A stretch of 17,919 bases of DNA. Source: CAZSPL01 sp964608735 (lineage in GTDB: Bacteria; JAJVIF01; JAPKYR01; CAZSPL01). Of this stretch, positions 1 through 7,080 are shown piece by piece. Below the pieces are notes generated by a model. The model was not told where the DNA came from, searched no databases, and was given only the letters and a program-made list of their open reading frames with translations. Position 1 is the stretch's first letter; each line of letters begins with the position of its first letter. The translations under genes were made by a program, and so were the position numbers. The stretch is from assembly GCA_964608735.1 (NCBI GenBank), contig CAZSPL010000057.1:1-17919 (forward strand), given 5' to 3'.

Positions 1-2
1 AC

Positions 3-83
3 AGAACCCTCAAACTACGCGGCCTCGACCCCACTAAAACCATCGTCTCCGCCCTGCCAGAGAAAATTCATTCAGATGGCTAA
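3..83 (+). pseudogene. Possible C-terminal fragment of a transposase
   Basis: The first bases read in one frame as a 26-residue tail containing LRGLDPTKTIVSAL and ending PEKIHSDG, closed by TAA at 81-83. A tail of the type 'LRGLDPxxTIVxAL ... PLPxK' is, from memory, typical of the C-terminus of IS66-like transposases. Here the stretch between VSAL and PEK looks shorter than I remember, so this may be a decayed copy. A small hairpin, CAGGT-CAAA-ACCTG, at 107-120 follows the stop. The frame is open at the window edge, so the rest of the gene cannot be judged. The family assignment is from memory and weak. Confidence 0.3.
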
Positions 84-440
84 AGCGTTACTTCCTTTTA
101 ATTTGTCAGGTCAAAACCTGTTATTTCCTGAAAATTCGGTGAGTGCTTCTCCCGGAAAATTCCTATGTCATATTTCTACCATGGCCCTTTATCGTTGTCA
201 AGGGATTTTAAAATTTTAATGTGAAATCGTTAATAATTATTAGCCGAATTAAAGAGAGTCTCAATGCTTGTCAGACCTTAAGGTGCGCCGTTCCTCTCCT
301 TAAGACTTGTTTGTTGCGGCACAGGAGAGATTCGCGGAAGTCGGACGCGCACTGAAGTGTGCGGCACACGCATTAGCTTGACGCGCGCGGAATCCAGGGA
401 GGGAAAACATCGCATCGCGGGAGGCAATATTAATAGATGT
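84..440. other. Noncoding stretch with small stem-loops
   Basis: About 450 bases separate the transposase-like tail from the exonuclease start, and no convincing gene is seen. The part near 205-255 is strongly AT-rich. Two stems are visible further on: CTCTCCT (294-300) with AGGAGAG (323-329), and GCGCAC (347-352) with GTGTGC (357-362) around a TGAA tetraloop. I could not match these to a known riboswitch or small RNA. A minus-strand frame runs through here but is mostly antisense to the exonuclease gene. Confidence 0.4.
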
Positions 441-468
441 TTGCCGCCATGGATGATAGTGGTAGAAT
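441..468 (+). promoter_or_regulatory. Promoter of the exonuclease gene (-35 and extended -10)
   Basis: TTGCCG (441-446) and TAGAAT (463-468) are 16 bases apart. TG at 460-461 makes an extended -10. A transcript starting near 475 would leave only a few bases before the TTG at 483, which supports the ATG at 534 as the true start. Confidence 0.5.
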
Positions 469-533
469 AGGCAATTCCTATTTTGGAGCTTGGAAAGGCA
501 GTTTTGAACGATTTACTATATTCCGGAGAGAGC

Positions 534-1283
534 ATGATTCTCAGGCGCGCGTACCAGGCGGTTCGCGACCGCGGCGGCATAGCCGAGGCCAAGCTCGTGG
601 TAAAGCGTGCGCTCAGGCTGAGCGGGAAGTCGCCGGAATTCAGCCCCGCGATATGCGACGCCATCCTCTCGCGAAACCATGTCTTCCGCCGGATAGACGG
701 CCACTGGTATATCGACAGCATCCTCGAATGCGACAAGCCGTTCAGCGAATGCGAATTCACGGTGCTCGATTTCGAGGCGACGGGGGGCAAGCCTCCGGAC
801 GACCGGATAACCGAAGTGGCGATGTTCCGGGTTAAGAAGGGGCAGGTGCTCGAGGAATATTCGACGCTGGTGAATCCGGGGCGGAAGATTCCCCCTTATG
901 TCGTCAAGCTGATAGGCATCACGAACAAGATGGTCAAGGGTTACCCGCAGATAGAGGATGTCCTTCCGAAGATACTCGAATTCATGCGCGGTTCGTATCT
1001 CGTGGTGCATAACGCCAGCGGCGATTTGCCGTTCCTCGACGAAGCGTGCCTCTCAGTGTACGGTGGGGTCATCGGGGTGATAGTCTTCGATACCCAGCAT
1101 CTCACCCAGCAGTTCCTCCCCGAACTCGGCGGGCTCGGGCTGGAGCGGATAGCGAACCATTTCGAGATAGAGGTCACCGACCGTCACCGGGCGGCGGGCG
1201 ATGCGCTCACCACGTTCCGGATACTCGAAAAATTCATCGAAACCGCGGGAGACAGGCTTCCGAGGGACGTTTACACCGATTGA
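534..1283 (+). CDS. DnaQ-like DEDDh 3'-5' exonuclease with N-terminal winged-helix-like segment
   Basis: Predicted 3'-5' exonuclease of the DnaQ / DNA polymerase III epsilon superfamily, 249 residues from ATG 534. The three exonuclease motifs are intact: D79 and E81 in LDFEATG, D164 in VVHNASGDLPFL, and H218 with D223 in HRAAGD, the DEDDh arrangement. The position before D164 is Gly where Phe is usual. Residues 1-65 come before the nuclease and end in FRRIDGHWYI, a pattern like the last strand of a winged helix, so they may bind nucleic acid (inference). The frame extends up to TTG 483. I prefer ATG 534 because GGAGAG lies just before it (525-530, a rather short 3-base spacing) and because TTG 483 sits almost on the predicted transcript start. 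Whether it is the replicative proofreading subunit or a stand-alone repair or RNA nuclease cannot be told; no polymerase gene is adjacent. Confidence 0.88.
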   Translation: MILRRAYQAVRDRGGIAEAKLVVKRALRLSGKSPEFSPAICDAILSRNHVFRRIDGHWYIDSILECDKPFSECEFTVLDFEATGGKPPDDRITEVAMFRVKKGQVLEEYSTLVNPGRKIPPYVVKLIGITNKMVKGYPQIEDVLPKILEFMRGSYLVVHNASGDLPFLDEACLSVYGGVIGVIVFDTQHLTQQFLPELGGLGLERIANHFEIEVTDRHRAAGDALTTFRILEKFIETAGDRLPRDVYTD

Positions 1284-1371
1284 AAAAATAGGGACAGTCA
1301 CCTGTTTCGCTCGCGACACTACCACTAAGAGCAAATCACCGTGCGAAATAGGTGACTGTCCCTATTTTTTC
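1282..1371. repeat. 90-bp inverted-repeat element with GGGACAGTCACC arms
   Basis: Two 28-base arms, 1282-1309 and 1344-1371, are reverse complements with a single mismatch, around a 34-base centre. The arms start GAAAAAATAGGGACAGTCAC and the element begins inside the stop codon of the exonuclease gene. The right arm ends in a run of T, so the structure could also stop transcription in either direction. Such long, near-perfect arms resemble a small non-autonomous mobile element or a REP-type palindrome rather than an ordinary terminator. No transposase for it is seen here. Confidence 0.75.
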
Positions 1372-1406
1372 CCGGGAAGTAAGGATTCTGTAAAATCATA
1401 TAATCG

Positions 1407-1435
1407 TTAATCTCGGGCGATAATGGTGGTATCAT
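1407..1435 (+). promoter_or_regulatory. Probable promoter just before the assembly gap
   Basis: TATCAT (1430-1435) is preceded by TG at 1427-1428. A weak -35, TTAATC (1407-1412), lies 17 bases upstream. It probably drives the cytochrome fusion gene whose start is missing. A stray TATAAT also occurs at 1399-1404 without a clear -35. Confidence 0.35.
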
Positions 1436-1463
1436 AAATCAATAGTCCGGCCGCAAATCGGAT

Positions 1464-1563
1464 NNNNNNNNNNNNNNNNNNNNNNNNNNNNNNNNNNNNN
1501 NNNNNNNNNNNNNNNNNNNNNNNNNNNNNNNNNNNNNNNNNNNNNNNNNNNNNNNNNNNNNNN
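1464..1563. other. Assembly gap (100 Ns)
   Basis: Exactly 100 undetermined bases, the usual placeholder for a scaffold gap of unknown length. It hides the start codon and N-terminus of the following gene. Confidence 0.98.
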
Positions 1564-3005
1564 TGATAATCGACTGCGGGAATTTCTCATCCACCAATAC
1601 ATCCGAATTCAACCGCCTGCAGGTCGAAGCGCTCCTCGATGCGTATAACGTCATCGGCTACGACGCGGTAAACGTGGGCAATTACGAGATAATCCAGGGC
1701 AAGGAATTCATAGAGAAGGCGAACGAGATACTCAACGGGAAGCTGATAAGCGCGAATGTCATCGCGGCCGACGGCACGCCTCTGGTGCAGCCGTTCATCA
1801 CGAAGGACTACGGCTCGCTCCGAGTCGGGATCATCGGGCTGACATACCACCAGACCCAGCTTGTCAATCCGCGCCGGACCGAGAAGGCGCCGGTTATCAC
1901 GCGCGAGCCGATGGAAGCGCTCGAGGAATATCTTCCCATAATGCGCGACAAGGAAAAATGCGACCTGATCGTCGTGGCGGGGATCCTCCAGCAGAAGGAT
2001 ATCGAGGATATCGCCGAGCAATATGACGGGCAGGTCGATGTCATCCTCTCGGGATACGGCTTCAATATGAAAGAGAAGACCGGTGGGTATGCGAGTTGGT
2101 ATGCCAAGCCCGAGGATGCCGAAACACCCGGGAACTCGCAACCGGTCATAGCGCGCGATGAAGCCAACAAACGCGAGACAGGGATCATCCTTCACAAGAC
2201 CGGCCAGGCGGGGAAGTATATCGGCAAGATCTACGCGCCGATCATCCTCGATGAAAAAGGAAAATTCAAAGTCGGACAGTTCGAGGGCTCGACCCTCGAA
2301 ATGGACGAGGATTTCCCTGATTCACCGGTTGTAAAGGCAATCCTCGACAAGATGCACAGTTTCCTGCAGGAACACCGCAGCGAATACGTCGAGCAGCTCA
2401 TCAACCAGCCCGCGCTTTATTACTGGAAAGATTACCCGAATTATGTCGGCTCGCGAACATGCAGCGAATGCCACCGCGAGCAGTCCAACAACTGGAATAC
2501 ATCGCGGCACGCGCGTTCGATGCAATCGCTGAGCCAGGGGACCGAGACGGATAATCCCGACTGCCTGAAGTGCCACGTGACGGCATACGGCGAGACGGAA
2601 GGATTTGTCGACCGTACGGTGACATGGTATCTCGCGAACGTGGGATGCGAAGTCTGCCACGGCCCCGCGAGGGAGCATATCGGCATCGAGTTTGAACTCA
2701 AGGATGCACGGGCGATGAACGCGCGCAAGAAGGCCACCGATGAGCAGCTCGCGTTGATCGAGAGCGTCAAGGGCGGCTACGACCACAAGGTATTGCGGGG
2801 GGTCACCGAGGAGCTTTGCCTGAAATGCCATAACAGCGAGTGGAGTCCCGATTTCAACTATGAAGAGTATTTATCCATCGTCGACCACTCCAATGTCGAG
2901 CCGCTTGTGCGCGAGGATGGCGCATCGCCTCAGCCATCCGACCGCGAAGTCAGTGTCCAGCTTCCACCCAACCCGGGTGGCGAGCCTCCACAGGACGACG
3001 AGTAA
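1564..3005 (+). CDS. 5'-truncated fusion: degenerate 5'-nucleotidase-like metallophosphatase domain plus tetrahaem cytochrome c554-like domain
   Basis: The frame is open from the gap to TAA 3003-3005, so the N-terminus, presumably with an export signal, is missing. The first half follows the UshA-type metallophosphatase fold pattern, but the visible metal-ligand motifs are changed: the expected GD is GN (1578-1583), GNHE is GNYE (1677-1688), the HxG segment reads VVAGIL, and GHxH is GYGF (2052-2063). Phosphatase activity is therefore unlikely. The second half has four CXXCH haem sites, at 2460-2474 (CSECH), 2562-2576 (CLKCH), 2646-2660 (CEVCH) and 2817-2831 (CLKCH). It also has further His residues, as in SRHARSM and CHGPAREH, as seen in cytochrome c554-type proteins. 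The likely place is the periplasm or cell surface, in electron transfer. The redox partner is unknown. The C-terminal tail is rich in proline and acidic residues. Confidence 0.85.
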
Positions 3006-3018
3006 CGAAAATCATCCA

Positions 3019-3046
3019 GGGACGGGCCCCGTATCAGGCCCGTCCC
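3019..3046 (+). terminator. GC-rich hairpin after the cytochrome gene
   Basis: GGGACGGGCC (3019-3028) pairs perfectly with GGCCCGTCCC (3037-3046) around an 8-base loop, followed only by TTTC. The stem is strong but the T tract is short, so it may be a partial terminator or an mRNA-stabilising stem before the lipoprotein gene 11 bases downstream. Confidence 0.5.
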
Positions 3047-3056
3047 TTTCAAAGAT

Positions 3057-4568
3057 GTGATGGCTATGAAATGGATAAGAACTTGGCTGTTGGCATGCCT
3101 GGTTATGCCCATCTCTGCTGGCTTGTTTATCACGGGATGCGCGGACACGCGTCCGCCGGATAAGAAGCCCGCGGATGAGCAGGAGAATCCGGTGCCGGTC
3201 GAGGAGAATCAACCGGTCGAGCCGCTCGTATATGACTATACGAGCCCGATGTCCCTCACCGAGGCTCCCGAATGGGACAGCCCGGATTATTCGGCATATG
3301 ATTTCGCGCCTGAGAAGAATCCCGGCGCCGCGCGGTTCGAGGATGGGCTATATTATATCCACGCGCAGTCTCCAATGTCCGACAAGTCGGAATTGAGGCG
3401 CATCGGCCTCACGAAATACGAAGACGAACATGTGCTCGACATCGAGAACCCGAAAGGAAGGACCTATGACTACGGCATCGAGCCGTCGGGACGCTTTATG
3501 TTCGTCCTGTCAAACCCGCGGGAAGACAAGGGACAGGATATGTCCGACCTGATGGCCGCCGCGCAGGGGAAAACTCCCGCCGATGCGCAGAAAGCCGTAA
3601 GCGAAATGATGTTCGATACGAGTAAATCGATCCTGAGGGTGTATGACTTCGCCGCCGGTAATTGGGTGCAATGCCGCAAGGACGGGGCGCTCGTGGAGGG
3701 TATCGAACTCGAAGGAGGAACGGGCTTCGGCCTCGAGTGCAGAAGGTTCTTCGGGGACTACCTGGTCATACCGGCGGGAACCGGTCTCGAGAATAAGAGC
3801 GGCTTCAGATACAGGCAATTTGCACTAATCAACCTTCATACACTTCTCGTCTCCGACTTCTGTATACCATTCTGGAGCGACCCGTCGTCCGATGCGCGCG
3901 AGAGTTACCCGGTGGTGACCGATATCAACCTCGATGACGACCGCATAAACACATTCTGCTACCAGATACCGGCAAGCGAATTCTATGACAGGACATTTTC
4001 ATACTCGAAAGGTATATACGTCGGCGAAGTGATACTCCCGTGGCCGCGTGAGAATACCAAAGCCATGCTGGCGCAGTATCTCCAGCCCGATTTTATATGC
4101 GCGATGGCGGTGGAGTGGAGCGGGGATAATGTATATAGATACGTCCAGGCATCCATGGGGACTAAAGAATTCAGTATCGCCGACTTGAGCCACCAGTCCA
4201 GTGGTGAAACTTATTGGGGAGCTTACTTTCCGCAATTTCTCGGATTCGTTATCCCGGTGGATATGACACCGAGGCCGCGGGAAGAAGGAGACGAGACGGA
4301 GCTTTATATCATACGCCTTGAAGTAATGCTCGGCGGGGTGAAGAAAGTGGACGGTTTCAAGGGGCTGGAGGGGCGTATGGCCCCCTCGGATTTCACCGCG
4401 GATACGCGGCAGGGCTGGTTCGCGGGGTCGATGTTCGGCCTCTCCGAGGACAGGGAGAAGTATTTCAGCAGGCTGTATATATATGATGTTGCCAAGGATG
4501 TTGTCGTAAAGGTCATGGAAGCTGAAGACCGGTATGAAAGCCCGCGGTTCTTCACGCGTGCGGAATAA
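3057..4568 (+). CDS. Exported lipoprotein of unknown function
   Basis: The protein begins with a lipoprotein signal: basic residues, a hydrophobic stretch (WLLACLVMPISAGLFITGC), and a lipobox whose Cys is residue 28 counted from GTG 3057. A proline- and acid-rich linker follows. The remaining ~450 residues have many aromatic and beta-prone segments such as LRVYDFAAGNW, RLYIYDVAKDVVV and FMFVLSNP, suggesting a beta-propeller-like fold (inference, no family recognised). The start could be GTG 3057, ATG 3060 or ATG 3066. AAAG at 3051-3054 is the only weak ribosome-site match and fits 3060 best; all three keep the signal peptide. It lies 51 bases after the cytochrome gene, so a shared role at the cell envelope is possible but unproven. 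Confidence 0.8.
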   Translation: MMAMKWIRTWLLACLVMPISAGLFITGCADTRPPDKKPADEQENPVPVEENQPVEPLVYDYTSPMSLTEAPEWDSPDYSAYDFAPEKNPGAARFEDGLYYIHAQSPMSDKSELRRIGLTKYEDEHVLDIENPKGRTYDYGIEPSGRFMFVLSNPREDKGQDMSDLMAAAQGKTPADAQKAVSEMMFDTSKSILRVYDFAAGNWVQCRKDGALVEGIELEGGTGFGLECRRFFGDYLVIPAGTGLENKSGFRYRQFALINLHTLLVSDFCIPFWSDPSSDARESYPVVTDINLDDDRINTFCYQIPASEFYDRTFSYSKGIYVGEVILPWPRENTKAMLAQYLQPDFICAMAVEWSGDNVYRYVQASMGTKEFSIADLSHQSSGETYWGAYFPQFLGFVIPVDMTPRPREEGDETELYIIRLEVMLGGVKKVDGFKGLEGRMAPSDFTADTRQGWFAGSMFGLSEDREKYFSRLYIYDVAKDVVVKVMEAEDRYESPRFFTRAE

Positions 4569-5210
4569 TTGGATGAAAACGAGAAAATAGAATTGAACGA
4601 GCTTATCACGGGGCTCGAGGAATCCTGCTCGGTGAGCCGTACTCCCGCGCGGGCGGGCGACGCGCGGAAGCTGGCATCGGAAGCGTCGGCGTTGTTTGAA
4701 CGGATAAGAGGATATCATTCGAGCCTCAAGGCCGAGATGGAGCCGGGTTCCGGGATGCGCCCGTCGGAGGGCAATGCCCACGGGGCTTTCCGGGATTCGA
4801 TGCGGATAATCGAGTTGTGCGTGGACGGCATATGCGCCGGGCAGGGGGTATGTATCCCGAGAAGCAGCGCTGTGAGCGCGAGGAAGCAGATTGCGTTGTG
4901 GCTGCTTGAGGCCGGAAGCGACGCCGATGACAATGAGCGGCACGCGTTCGGTGAAATCCGCAGGGAGTTTGGGTCGCCGGGGCGTTGTGATGGAGCGAGG
5001 CATAGTGAGGGGATAAGGCGCGGGCGGCACCTGTTCAACCCCCGTCCGGGGAGGAAATATGGCGGCGAGGATTATGTGTGGCTGCATAGAAGGGCGAAGA
5101 ATCCCGGGGGGGATATCGAGCATGATGATTTGCGCATTGAAATCGAACGGGCGATGGATATCGCGGAAGCCGTTTACAGCGCTTTTCGCGACGAATTAAG
5201 CCGCTGCTGA
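4569..5210 (+). CDS. Hypothetical cytoplasmic protein
   Basis: A 213-residue frame starting with TTG directly after the TAA of the lipoprotein gene, with no gap, so the two are probably translated from one message. There is no signal peptide or membrane segment. Visible features are three closely spaced cysteines (ELCVDGICAGQGVC), an Arg- and Gly-rich stretch in the last third (GIRRGRHLFNPRPGRKYGG), and predicted helices at both ends. Third codon positions are GC-rich, as in the neighbouring genes, which supports coding. A longer minus-strand frame crosses the same region (3999-5123) but runs antisense through the lipoprotein gene and looks like a shadow. No family is recognised and the start codon is uncertain. 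Confidence 0.6.
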   Translation: MDENEKIELNELITGLEESCSVSRTPARAGDARKLASEASALFERIRGYHSSLKAEMEPGSGMRPSEGNAHGAFRDSMRIIELCVDGICAGQGVCIPRSSAVSARKQIALWLLEAGSDADDNERHAFGEIRREFGSPGRCDGARHSEGIRRGRHLFNPRPGRKYGGEDYVWLHRRAKNPGGDIEHDDLRIEIERAMDIAEAVYSAFRDELSRC

Positions 5211-5260
5211 AAAAAGGGGATTCCGGGGCCGAGATCCACAGCTTGTGAAAAAAATAACAG

Positions 5261-5285
5261 AAAAGTCGGGACAGTCCCGATTTTT
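5261..5285 (+). terminator. Rho-independent terminator, probably bidirectional
   Basis: TCGGGA (5266-5271) and TCCCGA (5275-5280) form a stem around CAG. AAAAG lies on the left and TTTTT (5281-5285) on the right. It sits 51 bases after the hypothetical gene and directly before the iorA promoter. Its GGGACAGTC core is shared with the inverted-repeat element at 1282-1371. Confidence 0.72.
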
Positions 5286-5286
5286 G

Positions 5287-5295
5287 TGTTAAAAT
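5287..5295 (+). promoter_or_regulatory. Extended -10 promoter of the ior operon
   Basis: TAAAAT (5290-5295) is preceded by TG at 5287-5288. No clear -35 is visible because the upstream bases form the terminator. Transcription would begin near 5302, leaving a leader of about 55 bases. Confidence 0.45.
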
Positions 5296-5306
5296 GAGAA
5301 TGCCTT

Positions 5307-5329
5307 CCGGGAGGTCAGCGCCGGGAGGT
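5307..5329 (+). repeat. Tandem CCGGGAGGT in the iorA leader
   Basis: CCGGGAGGT occurs at 5307-5315 and again, identical, at 5321-5329, a 14-base period. Each copy contains GGAGG, a strong ribosome-binding sequence, but lies about 30 or 45 bases before the iorA start. It may be a protein-binding operator, a ribosome standby site, or part of a tiny leader frame (TTG 5331, three codons). Confidence 0.6.
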
Positions 5330-5359
5330 TTTGTATCTTTAATATAAGGCGTGAGTCAA

Positions 5360-6931
5360 ATGAAACAGGTTGTTGCGCTTGGCGACGAGGCTATCGCGCT
5401 CGGGGCCATTCATGCGGGAATCAGCGGCATCTACGGCTACCCCGGCACCCCGTCGACCGAGATATTCGAATATGTCCAGAAAGGGGCCGGCAGGGATGGC
5501 AAAATCCATGCCAACTGGTCGGCGAACGAGAAGGTTGGCTACGAGGAAGCGCTCGGCATGTCGTTCGCCGGGAAGCGCGCGATGGTCACCATGAAGCATG
5601 TCGGGTTGAATGTCGCCGCCGACCCGTTCATGAATTCCGGCATCACCGGCACCAACGGCGGGCTTGTGCTCGCGGTGGCCGACGACCCGGGGATGCATTC
5701 GAGCCAGAACGAGCAGGACTCCCGCTACTACGCTCAGTTCTGCCTCATCCCATGCTTCGAGCCGTCCAACCAGCAGGAATGTTACGACATGACCCGCGAG
5801 GCATACGACGTCTCAGAGAAATTCGGGGTTCCGGTCATGATACGCATGGTCACGCGGCTCGCTCACAGCAGGGCGAATATCGAGGTGGGCGATTCCCGCG
5901 GGCAGAATGAAATGCATGTCAGCGACGACTGGAAACAGTGGACACTTCTTCCCGGAATCGCCCGGGTGCGGTACAAGCGTCTCACCGACCTGCAGCCCGA
6001 TATCGATAAGTGGGCGGATGAGAGCAAGTGGAATGTGCTTGAGCTGAAGGGGAAGAAAGGGGTCATCGCGTCCGGGATCGCATATAACTACCTTATCGAA
6101 AATCTCGATGACGGCCACGATCTATCCATCCTGAAATTGTGCGCATACCCGTTCCCCATCGGGAAGATCCGCAAGCTGGTGGAGCATTGCGATGAAATCC
6201 TCGTGCTGGAAGACGGCTACCCGTTCGTTGAGAACCACCTGCGCGGTTTCTTCGGCATCCCCGGCAAGAAAGTGAACGGGAAGTTGAGCGGACATCTTCC
6301 GCGTACCGGCGAGCTGAATCCCGACCTTGTCCGGGCCGCGCTGGAATTCGCTCCTAACGAGAGCGCGTCGGGAACCGTCACCGACATCCCGGCGAGGCCG
6401 CCGGCGTTATGCAAGGGATGCCCGCACGCCGATACATATAATGCCCTGACCGAGGCGCTCAAGGACTACCCCCGTCATTCGGTGTTGAGCGATATCGGAT
6501 GCTACACTCTCGGCGCGTTGCCGCCCTTCAGCGCGATACAGTCATGCGTCGACATGGGCGCGAGCATCTCGATGGCGGCGGGCGCGGCTCATGCGGGAGC
6601 GCCCAACGTGGTGTGCGTCATCGGCGATTCGACATTCACCCATTCCGGGATGACGCCGCTTATCGGCGCCGCGAAGGAAAACGTGCCGATGACCGTGTTC
6701 GTACTCGATAACAGCATCGTTGCGATGACCGGCTTCCAGGAAAGCATGGCATCGGGCGAACGCATGGTCAAACTCATCGAAGCGCTGGGCGTGAACAAGG
6801 AGCATATCGTGCCGCTGAATCCACTGCCGAAGCATCACGAGGAAAATGTCGCGATGATTAAAAAGGAAATAGATTACAAGGGGCTTTCCGTGATAATAGC
6901 CCAGCGCGCCTGCGTGCAGATAAGGAAGTAG
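5360..6931 (+). CDS. iorA: Indolepyruvate:ferredoxin oxidoreductase alpha subunit, without the ferredoxin domain
   Basis: Catalytic subunit of the thiamine-diphosphate (TPP) enzyme that oxidatively decarboxylates aryl or other 2-oxoacids to acyl-CoA, passing electrons to ferredoxin. The N-terminus has the pyrimidine-side motif GYPGTPSTEIFE. The Cys motif CKGCPH is at C351-C354, and the TPP/Mg motif runs from G422-D423-S to D450-N451. I chose ATG 5360 over the in-frame GTG 5351 because AAGG (5346-5349) sits 10 bases before the ATG but only one before the GTG, and MKQVVALGDEAIALGAI matches the usual IorA start. At 523 residues it is shorter than most IorA (about 580-640). The usual C-terminal two-cluster [4Fe-4S] ferredoxin domain is absent and no cysteine-rich frame follows, so electrons must leave through another carrier. 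It is followed by iorB. The 2-oxoacid substrate cannot be fixed from sequence. Confidence 0.92.
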   Translation: MKQVVALGDEAIALGAIHAGISGIYGYPGTPSTEIFEYVQKGAGRDGKIHANWSANEKVGYEEALGMSFAGKRAMVTMKHVGLNVAADPFMNSGITGTNGGLVLAVADDPGMHSSQNEQDSRYYAQFCLIPCFEPSNQQECYDMTREAYDVSEKFGVPVMIRMVTRLAHSRANIEVGDSRGQNEMHVSDDWKQWTLLPGIARVRYKRLTDLQPDIDKWADESKWNVLELKGKKGVIASGIAYNYLIENLDDGHDLSILKLCAYPFPIGKIRKLVEHCDEILVLEDGYPFVENHLRGFFGIPGKKVNGKLSGHLPRTGELNPDLVRAALEFAPNESASGTVTDIPARPPALCKGCPHADTYNALTEALKDYPRHSVLSDIGCYTLGALPPFSAIQSCVDMGASISMAAGAAHAGAPNVVCVIGDSTFTHSGMTPLIGAAKENVPMTVFVLDNSIVAMTGFQESMASGERMVKLIEALGVNKEHIVPLNPLPKHHEENVAMIKKEIDYKGLSVIIAQRACVQIRK

Positions 6932-6971
6932 ATTTCTTATGATGTGGGTGTTACTTCTTCACTATGGGTGG

Positions 6972-7003
6972 CACCCCTTTACGAGTCTTCGAGAAAAGGG
7001 GTG
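6972..7003 (+). other. Hairpin between iorA and iorB
   Basis: CACCCCTTT (6972-6980) pairs with AAAGGGGTG (6995-7003) around a 14-base loop, inside the 149-base gap between iorA and iorB. There is no T tract, so it is more likely an mRNA processing or stability element, or a mobile-repeat remnant, than a terminator. Confidence 0.55.
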
Positions 7004-7041
7004 GCTTACGGAAGCACCGGGGTTTCGAGAAATGGGGTGGC
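6988..7041 (+). repeat. Direct repeat TTCGAGAAA(A/T)GGGGTGGC
   Basis: An 18-base unit at 6988-7005 returns at 7024-7041 with one mismatch, a 36-base period. The first copy contains the right arm of the hairpin at 6972-7003, so the inverted and direct repeats are interleaved. Confidence 0.6.
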
Positions 7042-7080
7042 GCGAAAACAGCAAAGTATGGAAGTTTCAGAAGGTAGACA

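Noticed and set aside
278..790. Minus-strand frame over the leader and start of the exonuclease gene
   Set aside because: Half of it is antisense to the exonuclease, and the rest reads as low-quality Ser/Arg/Pro-rich sequence without a ribosome site.
3999..5123. Long minus-strand frame (374 residues)
   Set aside because: It lies antisense across the end of the lipoprotein gene and the following gene, has no recognisable motif, and its composition follows from GC-rich codons on the other strand.
6972..7041. CRISPR-like array
   Set aside because: Only two imperfect copies of an 18-base unit, with an 18-base spacer and no cas gene nearby.
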